Of a DNA stretch of 64,000 nt, positions 26,576 through 34,624 are shown in pieces (the first letter of the stretch is position 1; each line of letters opens with the position of its first letter). The stretch is from Bifidobacterium polysaccharolyticum. Lineage in GTDB: Bacteria > Actinomycetota > Actinomycetes > Actinomycetales > Bifidobacteriaceae. Position numbers and translations under genes: made by a program. Location of the stretch: the NCBI RefSeq assembly GCF_016101585.1, contig NZ_JACFQG010000005.1, forward strand, positions 62,001 through 126,000, written 5' to 3'. The notes under the pieces were generated by a model, which had not been told where the DNA came from, made no database searches, and saw only the letters and a program-made list of their open reading frames with translations.

Positions 26576-27940
26576 ATGTCGGAAACAAGTTGGGATTGGG
26601 CGGCCCTGATAGTGGTCGTCATTCTCTTTGCGGGGCTGGCCCTGCTGAGCAGGAAGACCAAGGTCAACTTCAGTTGGCGGGTCATCATAGCGACGGTACT
26701 GGGAATACTGGTGGGTGTGGGCTTCTCCGGTCACACCACCTATGTGGGGGCATTCGGCAACGTCTGGTCCGAGGTCATTTCGGCCCTCGTGGTGCCCCTC
26801 CTGCTCTTCAGCATCATTGCCAGCATCAGCCGTATCGGAGGGTCTAGTCGGCTGAAGAACATCAGTGTGAAGACCATCGTTCTTCTCCTGGTCAACACCT
26901 TCACAGCTGCCGTGATAGCCCTGGTTTTGGGGCTGCTCTTCCAGGTCGGCAAGGGGTTCAACCAGGCCCTGCCCAAGGGGGCCAAGCCTCACGAGGTGCC
27001 AGGGGTGCTCGATACTCTGGTCGGTCTCTTCCCATCGAATCTGGCGGCAAACTGGGCCCAGAACCAGGTTATCCCTGTCGTGATCTTCGCCATCCTCCTG
27101 GCGGTCTCTCTGAACAAGGCCGCCTCAACACCGCGCGGGGAGCAGAGCGTGGCCCCCTTCAAGGCTTTCGTGGACGCCGGCAATGTGGTTCTGTCCAAGG
27201 CCACTCAAATCGTGGTCGGCTTCACTCCCTATGCTGTCCTGTCTCTGATCGCAGCCGCCATTGGTCGCAGCAACCTGAAGAGCCTTCTGCCCCTGCTTGC
27301 TGTTCTTCTGGTGGCCTACCTGGGTCTGGCCATTCAGCTCTTCCTGGTCCAACCCCTGATCCTGGCCCTGGTCGGTAGGGTCAATCCTCTGCCCTTCTTC
27401 CGCTCCCTTTGGCCGGCGGGCGTGGTCGCCTTCACCTCAGAGAGCAGCATCGGGACCATTCCTGTCACGGTCCGTCAGCTGCGCTCTGCCGGCGTTCCCG
27501 AAGAGACGGCCTCCTTCGTGGCTAGTCTGGGAGCCAATCTGGGCATGCCCGGATGCGCCGGACTCTGGCCCGTTCTCCTGGCGGTCTTCGCCATCAACGC
27601 ACAGGGGATTCCTTACTCCCCCCTGCGTTTCGCCCTCCTGATCGTCTTTGCCCTGGTGGTTTCCGTCGGGACGGTAGGCGTGCCCGGCACAGCCACGATC
27701 ACCGCCACCTCCCTATTCACGGCGGCTGGCCTGCCCGTACCATTCATCGCTATCATGCAGCCTATTTCCCAGCTGGTGGATATGGGCCGTACGCTGGTGA
27801 ACGTGGCTGGTGCCGCCAATACGGCAGTCATCGTGGCCAGGACCGAGAACGAGCTGGACCTGGACCTTTACCAGGGCCGCAAGGTCTTCGACGACCAGGA
27901 CATTGAAGCGGACGAGGAAATACAACAGTCAGCAGACTAG
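26576..27940 (+). CDS. Dicarboxylate/amino acid:cation symporter (DAACS family)
   Basis: 454-residue membrane symporter of the SDF/GltP superfamily, with about eight helices plus hairpins. Family regions are visible: the SIIASISRIG helix end, the serine-rich FTSESSIGTIPVTVRQL hairpin and the MGRTLVNVAGAANTAVIVAR helix that binds substrate and Na+. It resembles the cystine/dicarboxylate branch (TcyP or GltP-like), but specificity cannot be assigned. GGGGAGAGGCA precedes the ATG. Its stop and the stop of the convergent GH105 gene share the palindromic CTAG at 27937-27940. The gene is monocistronic; a small palindrome, GACCGTTCGGTC, lies near 26534-26545. Confidence 0.85.
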   Translation: MSETSWDWAALIVVVILFAGLALLSRKTKVNFSWRVIIATVLGILVGVGFSGHTTYVGAFGNVWSEVISALVVPLLLFSIIASISRIGGSSRLKNISVKTIVLLLVNTFTAAVIALVLGLLFQVGKGFNQALPKGAKPHEVPGVLDTLVGLFPSNLAANWAQNQVIPVVIFAILLAVSLNKAASTPRGEQSVAPFKAFVDAGNVVLSKATQIVVGFTPYAVLSLIAAAIGRSNLKSLLPLLAVLLVAYLGLAIQLFLVQPLILALVGRVNPLPFFRSLWPAGVVAFTSESSIGTIPVTVRQLRSAGVPEETASFVASLGANLGMPGCAGLWPVLLAVFAINAQGIPYSPLRFALLIVFALVVSVGTVGVPGTATITATSLFTAAGLPVPFIAIMQPISQLVDMGRTLVNVAGAANTAVIVARTENELDLDLYQGRKVFDDQDIEADEEIQQSAD

Positions 27941-29028
27941 ACCCGGATGCGTTCCATTCCCGCGCACATGAGCAGGAAGGCGCCCACCCCGTGCATGTCG
28001 TTGATGCTGGTGGGTCGCTGGCAGTATTCCTCATAGCTGCCGGGGCCGGTTCCTACGCAGATGTCGCCGATGAGGAGGTCATCTCCCTGCCACTCAAGGC
28101 TCGTTATGACCCCCTCATACCCCTTGTTGGCTACTTCCAGATAGGCCTTGTCCAGAATGCCTTGGTCTACGGCCTTGCAGATGGCGGCCACGAAGAGACA
28201 GGTGCAAGAGTTCTCAGGCCAGTTGCCCGCCTGGCCGACCTTGTCGAGAACCTGCCACCAACGGCCGTCGGGGCCCTGATAGCGGCAGACTGCGGTCAGC
28301 AGGTCGCGGACCAGGTTTCGCAGATCCTCGCGCCCCGGGTGGCTCTGCGGCAGCAGTTCCAGTTCATTGACTACTGCCATGGGTACCCAGCCGATGGAAC
28401 GCCCCCAGTATTCGGGGGAGAGACCTGTTACAGGGTCGGCCCAGGGTTCTTTCCGATCCGGATCATAGGCGTGCCGCCAGAGCCCGGTTTCAGGTACGCG
28501 GGTTTTCCTCTGCATCAGGAGGGCCTGTCTGACGGCCTCGTCCACCAGATTCCTGCGTCCGAAGCGGGTACCGTATTCCACCATCATGGGGCCACCCATA
28601 TAGAGCCCATCCAGCCACATCTGCCGCGGTACTCCGTCGTTGTGCCAGAATCCGCCCTCGTCGTTCTTCGGATAGGCTTCAAGGTCGTCGGCCAACTGGT
28701 CCAGGCCGGTCTTGTACCGGGAGGATCCGAAATGGTCATAAAGGGGGAAGAGGAGGATGCCTGGCTGGATGTCGTCCAAGCATACGGGATCGTGGTTGAG
28801 CACGTGGCCCTGGTCATCCAGGTTGGATTCGATCCAACCCCTTATGTACTCCAGATAGGATTCGTCATTGTTGATCAGATAGGTTTGGTGCACTCCAGAC
28901 AGAAGGACGCCCTGATGGTAGTGGAAATGGTGGATCGGCGGCAGGTCGGCCGGGTTCGGATACGTGCGGCGGAGTGTGTCGACCGCTGCCTGGGCATACT
29001 CCAGTGGTGTTGACCGGGTCTGAACCAT
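27937..29028 (-). CDS. GH105 unsaturated rhamnogalacturonyl hydrolase (YteR/YesR-like)
   Basis: 363-residue (alpha/alpha)6-barrel glycoside hydrolase. It hydrolyses the unsaturated glucuronyl or galacturonyl unit from lyase-generated disaccharides. The GH105 landmark MWLDGLYMGGPMM is present, with the catalytic acid Asp140, and WGRSIGW follows later. No signal peptide is seen, so it acts in the cytoplasm on imported fragments. GAGGAAGG lies upstream of the ATG. It is divergent from the uronate dehydrogenase and isomerase genes. The set suggests release of an unsaturated uronate and its conversion to a 2-keto-3-deoxy acid. No pectate lyase or transporter is in the window. Confidence 0.88.
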   Translation of the reverse strand: MVQTRSTPLEYAQAAVDTLRRTYPNPADLPPIHHFHYHQGVLLSGVHQTYLINNDESYLEYIRGWIESNLDDQGHVLNHDPVCLDDIQPGILLFPLYDHFGSSRYKTGLDQLADDLEAYPKNDEGGFWHNDGVPRQMWLDGLYMGGPMMVEYGTRFGRRNLVDEAVRQALLMQRKTRVPETGLWRHAYDPDRKEPWADPVTGLSPEYWGRSIGWVPMAVVNELELLPQSHPGREDLRNLVRDLLTAVCRYQGPDGRWWQVLDKVGQAGNWPENSCTCLFVAAICKAVDQGILDKAYLEVANKGYEGVITSLEWQGDDLLIGDICVGTGPGSYEEYCQRPTSINDMHGVGAFLLMCAGMERIRV

Positions 29029-29281
29029 GGTGCCTTCCTCGTTGATGGGCTGGTTTCATTGAACATCCTACTGTTTTGCAGCCCGGCCGTTTCCCTTGGA
29101 ATTTCGGCCCGGAGTGTTGCACATACGAGGTTGAAAGCGCCTGCAACTTTCTTGTCGCAGAAGTCGTTGCCTGATAGTTTGAGGCCAATCCAGCGGTGGT
29201 GCTGTTCGGCCGTACATCTGCAGATGCGGCATGCCCTACATAGTTTCCGCGAGCGCAACAGTCGGTGATGAGGAGGTCATC

Positions 29282-30091
29282 ATGGCAGAGTTTTCCATGT
29301 CGAGGTTCTCTCTGAAGGGGAAGGTGGCCTTGGTGACCGGCGCTGTGTACGGGATCGGGTTTGCAATAGCCTCCGCCCTGCATGAGGCGGGCGCGACCAT
29401 CGTTTTCAATGCTTCAAGACGCTCATCGGTGGACAAGGGGACCCAGGCCTACAGGCAGGCAGGTATTCCGGCCCGGGGCTATGTCTGCGACGTGACCGAT
29501 GAGAATGCCGTGACTGACATGGTCGACCGGATTGACAGGGAGGTCGGCACCATCGATATTCTGGTCAACAACGCCGGCGTCATCAAGCGGGTCCCCATGC
29601 TGGACATGACTGTCGAGGACTTCCGCAAGGTGGTGGATGTGGACCTCATCGGACCTTTCATAGTTTCCAAAGCCGTCCTGCCGGGGATGATCAAGCAGGG
29701 GCACGGGAAGATCATCAACATCTGCTCGATGATGAGCGAGCTGGGTCGGGAGACCGTCTCGGCCTATGCGGCCGCCAAGGGCGGATTGAAGATGCTGACC
29801 CGCAACATCTGTGCGGAATATGGCGGGTCCAACATTCAGTGCAACGCCATCGGACCTGGCTACATCGCCACCCCGCAGACCGCGCCTCTGCGCGAGCGTC
29901 AGCCCGATGGATCCAGGCATCCCTTCGATCAGTTCATCGTTTCGAAGACGCCCGCAGCCCGATGGGGGAATCCCTCGGACCTCCAGGGTCCTGCGGTCTT
30001 TCTGGCCTCGTCGGCCTCAGACTTCGTCAACGGGCAGGTTCTGTATGTTGATGGCGGCATTCTGGCCTATATCGGCAAGCAGCCTCAGTAA
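29282..30091 (+). CDS. SDR dehydrogenase of the KduD/DhuD type
   Basis: 269-residue short-chain dehydrogenase. The cofactor motif TGAVYGIG begins at residue 19, NNAG at 96, Ser149, and the catalytic Tyr162-X3-Lys166 (YAAAK). The family resembles 2-dehydro-3-deoxy-D-gluconate 5-dehydrogenase (KduD/DhuD), which reduces the 5-keto sugar acid with NAD(P)H. The ATG at 29282 is chosen for the AGGAGG 5 nt upstream; an earlier in-frame start at 29231 has none. It precedes a gene of the RpiB/LacAB isomerase family and is divergent from GH105, which matches the streptococcal DhuI/DhuD pathway for unsaturated uronates. Specific dehydrogenase activity is inferred from context. Confidence 0.82.
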   Translation: MAEFSMSRFSLKGKVALVTGAVYGIGFAIASALHEAGATIVFNASRRSSVDKGTQAYRQAGIPARGYVCDVTDENAVTDMVDRIDREVGTIDILVNNAGVIKRVPMLDMTVEDFRKVVDVDLIGPFIVSKAVLPGMIKQGHGKIINICSMMSELGRETVSAYAAAKGGLKMLTRNICAEYGGSNIQCNAIGPGYIATPQTAPLRERQPDGSRHPFDQFIVSKTPAARWGNPSDLQGPAVFLASSASDFVNGQVLYVDGGILAYIGKQPQ

Positions 30092-30188
30092 GGCCGCGGT
30101 AAGAAGCTTTCGGGCTGCCTGCCCGAGGGGGTGCAGGGGTTCAGACGGGTAGTGAAATCAATCAGTGCTGAGGGAGAGTAGGCGGAGC

Positions 30189-30824
30189 ATGAAAGTAGCG
30201 TTGATCAACGAGAACTCGCAGGCCTCGAAGAACGCCCTGATTTTCGCGACCTTGAAGGAGGTCTGCGATCAGAAAGGGCTTCAGGCCTTCAACTATGGCA
30301 TGTACGGCAAGGAGGGGGAGAGCCAGCTGACCTACGTGCAGAATGGCCTGCTGGCTTCGATCCTGCTCAACAGCAAGGCGGCTGATTTTGTCATCAGCGG
30401 GTGCGGAACCGGCCAGGGGGCCATGACGGCCCTGAACAGTTTCCCTGGCGTGGTCTGCGGGTTGGCCGTGGATCCGACTGATGCCTACTTGTTCAGCCAG
30501 ATCAACGGGGGCAATGCCCTCTCGATCCCCTTCGCCAAGGGGTTTGGCTGGGGAGCCGAGCTGAATCTGAAGCTGATTTTCGAGCGTCTTTTTGCCGAGC
30601 CGGCCGGTGGCGGCTACCCCAAAGAGCGGGTGGTGCCGGAGCGTCGCAATGCCGGCATCCTACGTGATGTAAAGAATCAGGTCTATCGTCCGTTGCCAGA
30701 GGTGCTGGAGCGGATTGATCAGGGCTTCCTTAAAGAGACCATTTCCGGCGAGCATTTTGCAGAGTACTTCATGGCCAATGCGGAGGATGGGAAGATCAAG
30801 GAGATGATCGCCGCTCGCCTGTGA
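30189..30824 (+). CDS. RpiB/LacA/LacB-family isomerase, DhuI-like
   Basis: 211-residue sugar isomerase of the RpiB/LacAB family. The phosphate-binding-like loop SGCGTGQGAM and the downstream NGGNAL stretch are characteristic. It is longer than RpiB (about 150 residues) because of a C-terminal extension. The closest functional match in this context is DhuI, which isomerises 4-deoxy-5-keto-uronate before reduction by DhuD, encoded just upstream. The start is ATG at 30189 with GGGAG 12 nt upstream (GTG at 30165 also in frame). The pair lies about 100 bp apart. An ordinary ribose-5-phosphate isomerase is the alternative; the extension and neighbours argue against it. Confidence 0.78.
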   Translation: MKVALINENSQASKNALIFATLKEVCDQKGLQAFNYGMYGKEGESQLTYVQNGLLASILLNSKAADFVISGCGTGQGAMTALNSFPGVVCGLAVDPTDAYLFSQINGGNALSIPFAKGFGWGAELNLKLIFERLFAEPAGGGYPKERVVPERRNAGILRDVKNQVYRPLPEVLERIDQGFLKETISGEHFAEYFMANAEDGKIKEMIAARL

Positions 30825-30850
30825 AAGCCGCTTGGCAGGCAAGACATAAA

Positions 30851-30895
30851 AAGACGCCGTCGACAAGGAAGATTCCTTGCCAACGGCGTTTTGTC
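30851..30895. terminator. Bidirectional Rho-independent terminator
   Basis: ACGCCGT (30854-30860) pairs with ACGGCGT (30883-30889), and AAGGAA with TTCCTT inside. On the minus strand the stem is followed by CTTTTT, as expected after the tRNA gene; on the plus strand TTTT follows, ending the isomerase transcript. Confidence 0.8.
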
Positions 30896-30981
30896 TGGTG
30901 CGAACGGAGGGAGTTGAACCCTCACGAGCATCAGCTCACTGCCACCTGAAGACAGCGCGTCTACCATTCCGCCACGTTCGC
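30896..30981 (-). tRNA. tRNA-Leu (anticodon CAG)
   Basis: 86-nt class II tRNA on the minus strand with the CCA encoded. The acceptor stem pairs GCGAACG with CGTTCGC. The D-arm starts GGCGGAATGGTAGACGC. The anticodon loop TTCAGGT reads CAG, with a long variable arm and a standard T-arm (GGTTCAACTC). A terminator follows on the same strand. Confidence 0.95.
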
Positions 30982-31037
30982 AGACAACTGGAAAGGCTAG
31001 CACGTTTGTCTATGCAGCGCAATAATGGCGTGTTGGC

Positions 31038-32336
31038 TCAGCCCTTGGATCCGTGGGCGTAGAACCGGGCCAGCGTCTCCTTCTTGTACTCGTCAAAGTA
31101 GCCGCCGTCGATGGACTGACGGATCTCGTCCAGTAGCCTCACGAAGAATCGTTCGTTGTGAATGGTGGCCAGCGTGTACCCGTTGAGCTCATGGGCGCGA
31201 AGCAGATGGTCGATGTAGGCCCGGGAGTAGTGGGTGCAGGTGTAGCAGTCGCAGTCTTCTTCGATGGGTCTGAAATCAGTCTTGAACTGGGCGCGCTTGA
31301 TGTTCCAGCGGCCGTCACGGGTGAAGACGGCTCCGTTGCGCCCACAACGGGCGGGGGATACGCAGTCGAAGGTGTCTCCGCCGTTTTCCACGCCCGCAAA
31401 GATATCGTCCACAGCGGCGATACCCAGCACGTGTCTGGGCCGGGATTCGGGCATTTCGTCGCAGATCCAGGCGCAGGTCTGCCCCAGCAGCCGTTTCTCT
31501 ATGGCACCGCCGATGCCCACGCCGTCGAAGTCCAGGGAGGCGATTTGGCGGGCGGCACGTCGGCGCAGGTCCTCATAGTTGGCCCCCTGCACCACGCCGA
31601 ACAGGGCCTGGTAGGGCTTGCCGGTCCGTGCCTGGGTCAGCCTCTGGTGCTCGTCTACGCAGCGTTTGGCCCAACGGAAGGTGCGCTCCACCGACTGCTC
31701 CTGGTAGGTGCGGGTGTTCATCAGGGTGGTCAGCTCGTCAAAGGAGAACATGATGTCGGCACCGATGCAGTGTTGGATGCCCATGGAGATCTCAGCCGAG
31801 AAGCGGTGCCGGTCGCCGTTGAGCGGGGACTTGAAGGTGACCCCGTCCTCGTCCACAAAGGCCAGGCGCTCCTTGCCTTCGGCGATCACCTGGTCCGACT
31901 TCATGCCGGTCACGTCCATGGCCAGGGTCTTCTTGAATCCGGCACCCAGCGAGAGGACCTGGAAGCCGCCCGAGTCGGTGTAGGTGGGGCCGTCCCAGTT
32001 CATGAACCGGGCCAGGCCTCCTGCTTGGTCCAGAATGTCAGGGCCGGGGCGTTCAAACAGATGGAAGGCGTTGGCCAGAAGCACTTGGGCGCCCAGCTGC
32101 CGCATTTGCTCGGGCAGGACGGCTTTCATGGCCGCCTGGGTGGCCACGGGGATGAATGCGGGGGTATGGATGTCTCCGTGAGGGGTGTGGATGATGCCGG
32201 TGCGGCCGTAGCGGCGGCCATTGTGCCCCAGGCCATCGGGGCTGTCAGACAGGCGGTTCAGGGTCTCGAATGAGAATGCGGCTCGGTCGCCGGGTCGGCC
32301 CGGCGTGGCTCCCAGCGGGTTGGTGATCAGGCTCAT
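31038..32336 (-). CDS. tgt: tRNA-guanine transglycosylase
   Basis: 432-residue enzyme that exchanges guanine 34 for a 7-deazaguanine (preQ1 or queuine) in GUN tRNAs. The active site is intact: YTDSGGFQV (Asp121), the ISMGIQHCIGADIMFSFDELTT substrate loop, GDTFDCVSPAR (nucleophile Asp), and the zinc ligands CDCYTC plus a downstream His. It is longer than the family's usual 375-390 residues, with an N-terminal extension of about 40 residues and small insertions. It follows tRNA-Leu and is convergent with it. No queuosine synthesis genes are present, so preQ1/queuine supply is unknown. Confidence 0.94.
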   Translation of the reverse strand: MSLITNPLGATPGRPGDRAAFSFETLNRLSDSPDGLGHNGRRYGRTGIIHTPHGDIHTPAFIPVATQAAMKAVLPEQMRQLGAQVLLANAFHLFERPGPDILDQAGGLARFMNWDGPTYTDSGGFQVLSLGAGFKKTLAMDVTGMKSDQVIAEGKERLAFVDEDGVTFKSPLNGDRHRFSAEISMGIQHCIGADIMFSFDELTTLMNTRTYQEQSVERTFRWAKRCVDEHQRLTQARTGKPYQALFGVVQGANYEDLRRRAARQIASLDFDGVGIGGAIEKRLLGQTCAWICDEMPESRPRHVLGIAAVDDIFAGVENGGDTFDCVSPARCGRNGAVFTRDGRWNIKRAQFKTDFRPIEEDCDCYTCTHYSRAYIDHLLRAHELNGYTLATIHNERFFVRLLDEIRQSIDGGYFDEYKKETLARFYAHGSKG

Positions 32337-32567
32337 GGCTCCACTGTATCCAAGACATCCAACCGTCCTGTTGTGCCCTGTGTACAGTCGATGTGACTTT
32401 CATACAATGTCCAGACAACATTCAGCATTTCGGCTCTAGACTTGGAAGCAATGCATGCGAGGACCCGCTTCGCCTGTCAGCCGGAAACAGCAAAAAGCGC
32501 GGGCGACGGGGTAGATTGACAAGCGTGACCGAATAGCAGGCAGCGGCATCGATCCAAAGGAGCAGAA

Positions 32568-34451
32568 ATGGCTGAAGAGCACAAGGCCGACCCTTGGAGG
32601 GGCGGCGATGACGATCAGTCCTGGCAGCCAAGCCACATCGAGCGCGGGGCCGCCAGTCAAGAGCAGGAGACGGGAGCTTCCACAGACCAGACCGACTCTG
32701 CTCAAGTCCCCGCGCCAGAAGAAGGGGATCAGCAGACTCAGGCTTGGGACCAGAGGCCCACGACCCCTATTGCCATGCCTGGCGGCGATGCACGACCCGC
32801 GACTACGGAAAACGGGTCGAATGGCGATAGCGGCACCGGGGCTTCAGCCTCCGCCTCCAGTGGCTCGGCCACGGGGCAGGATGCGCCGACGCAGCAGCAG
32901 CCTTATTATCGGCCTGCGCCCGAGTATGGAGCATACGCGCCAGCAGGCTCGCGTCCACCTGCCAACAATCAGGGTCAGCAGCAGCCAAACCAGCAGCCCA
33001 ACCAGGGGTATGGCTCCGGTCCTCAGCAGGGCTTCTTCGGACAATACGGACAGCCAGGCCAGTTCGGGCAGAATGGCCAGCCTGCTCAGCCTCGCCAGAA
33101 TGCCGGTCAGAACCCCCAGGGTGGCCGACCCTCCGGCCAAGGCCCTTATGCGCCCTTCGGATCCGGCGGTCCCAACGGCCGGCCCGGTCCTGCCAACCAT
33201 GCCAACAGCAACTTGAGCGGCACGGGCAAGTACGTCTTTACTGCCGTGGTGGCTGCCCTGGTGGCTGCAGCTCTCATGCTGGGCCTGGGCTGGGCGGCTC
33301 TGTCCAACGGATGGATCACCCTGCCCTCGTCCTCCTCGCTGAGCGGAGTCTCCTCCAACTCCTCGGGCCAGGGCACAGCCAAGGTCGAGGGCGGGCAGGC
33401 TCCTGACTGGCAGGGCATCAGCAAGCAGGTCTCCGAGTCCGTGGTCTCCATCCAGGTGCAGACCAAGAGCGGGGTCGGGGCCGGATCAGGCGCGGTCTTC
33501 GACACCCAGGGCCATGTGGTCACCAACAACCACGTGGTCGATGGCGCCCAGGAGATTCACGTCACCCTCTCCAACGGGCAGATGTACACGGCCAAGGTGG
33601 TCGGCACCGACACTACTGCCGATCTGGCCATCCTCAGCCTGGATCAGGCGCCCTCCGACCTGAAGCCTGTGAAGTTCGCCGACTCCGAAAAGCTGGCCGT
33701 GGGCGAGAACGTCATGGCCATCGGCAACCCCCTGGGCTACGAGAACACGGCCACCACCGGCATCGTCTCGGCTCTGAACCGCCCGGTCTCGGTCATGGAC
33801 GAGAGCAACAACAACCCCATCGTGACCAACGCGATCCAGCTGGATGCGGCCATCAACCCCGGCAACTCGGGCGGCCCCACCTTCAATGCGGCCGGCGAGG
33901 TCATCGGAATCAACTCCTCCATCGCATCCATGGCTTCCTCCAAGTCCGAGGCGGGATCCATCGGCATCGGATTCGCCATCCCATCCAACCTGGTCAAGCG
34001 AGTTGCTGATGAGATCATCAAGGACGGCAAGGCCAAGCACGTCTCCCTGGGCGTCACCATCCAGAGCAGCACGGCCCAGGCCGACGGAGTCACCCGCGGC
34101 GGCGCCAAGGTCACCAATGTGGTTTCGGGCTCTCCGGCTGACAAGGCCGGCATCAAGGTTGGGGACACCATCGTGGCCTTCAATGGCCATGCTGTCAACA
34201 ACAACTACTCCCTGCTGGGCTTTGTCCGGGCTGCAGCCTTCGGCGATTCGGTCAAGATCACGGTGGTGCGTGACGGCAAGACCGCCGAGGTGAACGCCAC
34301 CTTGGATAGTGAAGAGCAGAACGTTCAGGGCAAGCCCAGGACCAACAGGAAGAACTCGGGCGGCAGTGGCCAGGACGGCGACTCCGACCAAGGCGGTTCG
34401 GGCGACGACGATGACTCCATGGATCCCTTCCGCTTCTTCTTCGGGCAGTGA
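32568..34451 (+). CDS. HtrA/DegP-like membrane-anchored serine protease with PDZ domain
   Basis: 627-residue trypsin-like protease. A long N-terminal cytoplasmic tail rich in Gln, Pro, Gly and Asn (about 1-215) precedes one membrane helix (about 220-245), the protease domain and one PDZ domain (about 500-590). The triad is His322 (NNHVVDG), Asp352 (TADLAIL) and Ser434 (GNSGGP). The Gly/Gln/Pro tail is repetitive but not an exact repeat. AAAGGAGCA lies just before the ATG. It degrades or refolds misfolded extracytoplasmic proteins. A weak possible promoter with TACAAT at 32403-32408 lies upstream. The gene ends at a strong hairpin. Confidence 0.92.
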   Translation: MAEEHKADPWRGGDDDQSWQPSHIERGAASQEQETGASTDQTDSAQVPAPEEGDQQTQAWDQRPTTPIAMPGGDARPATTENGSNGDSGTGASASASSGSATGQDAPTQQQPYYRPAPEYGAYAPAGSRPPANNQGQQQPNQQPNQGYGSGPQQGFFGQYGQPGQFGQNGQPAQPRQNAGQNPQGGRPSGQGPYAPFGSGGPNGRPGPANHANSNLSGTGKYVFTAVVAALVAAALMLGLGWAALSNGWITLPSSSSLSGVSSNSSGQGTAKVEGGQAPDWQGISKQVSESVVSIQVQTKSGVGAGSGAVFDTQGHVVTNNHVVDGAQEIHVTLSNGQMYTAKVVGTDTTADLAILSLDQAPSDLKPVKFADSEKLAVGENVMAIGNPLGYENTATTGIVSALNRPVSVMDESNNNPIVTNAIQLDAAINPGNSGGPTFNAAGEVIGINSSIASMASSKSEAGSIGIGFAIPSNLVKRVADEIIKDGKAKHVSLGVTIQSSTAQADGVTRGGAKVTNVVSGSPADKAGIKVGDTIVAFNGHAVNNNYSLLGFVRAAAFGDSVKITVVRDGKTAEVNATLDSEEQNVQGKPRTNRKNSGGSGQDGDSDQGGSGDDDDSMDPFRFFFGQ

Positions 34452-34467
34452 TCCAGGACTGAACCCA

Positions 34468-34502
34468 GGGGCCGCATCCGTCAGTTTGGCGGGTGCGGCC
34501 CC
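34468..34502 (+). terminator. Hairpin terminator after the HtrA gene
   Basis: GGGGCCGCATCCG (34468-34480) pairs over 13 bp (one G-T wobble) with CGGGTGCGGCCCC (34490-34502) around a 9-nt loop, followed by TTGT. The U-run is weak but the stem is strong and sits 17 bp after the stop. It also shows that the next gene does not start at 34493. Confidence 0.75.
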
Positions 34503-34624
34503 TTGTCATACTCGCCGGCCATCGCTGGTCCTGGCGCGGTATAGGCTTGAAATGTCAAGAGCAGAAGAGAGCCGTGATCCGGCTACGGCTGTCAGGTAGA
34601 CAAGTCCGGAGCGGGGAAGTGGTC

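Noticed and set aside
31158-32273. 371-codon open frame on the plus strand opposite tgt
   Set aside because: The minus strand encodes a full Tgt with intact catalytic and zinc residues. The plus-strand frame is a GC-driven shadow without an SD or any familiar motif.
34493-34624. Longer start for the TPC ATPase
   Set aside because: The start would lie in the HtrA terminator stem; the ATG at 34625 has GGGGAAG.
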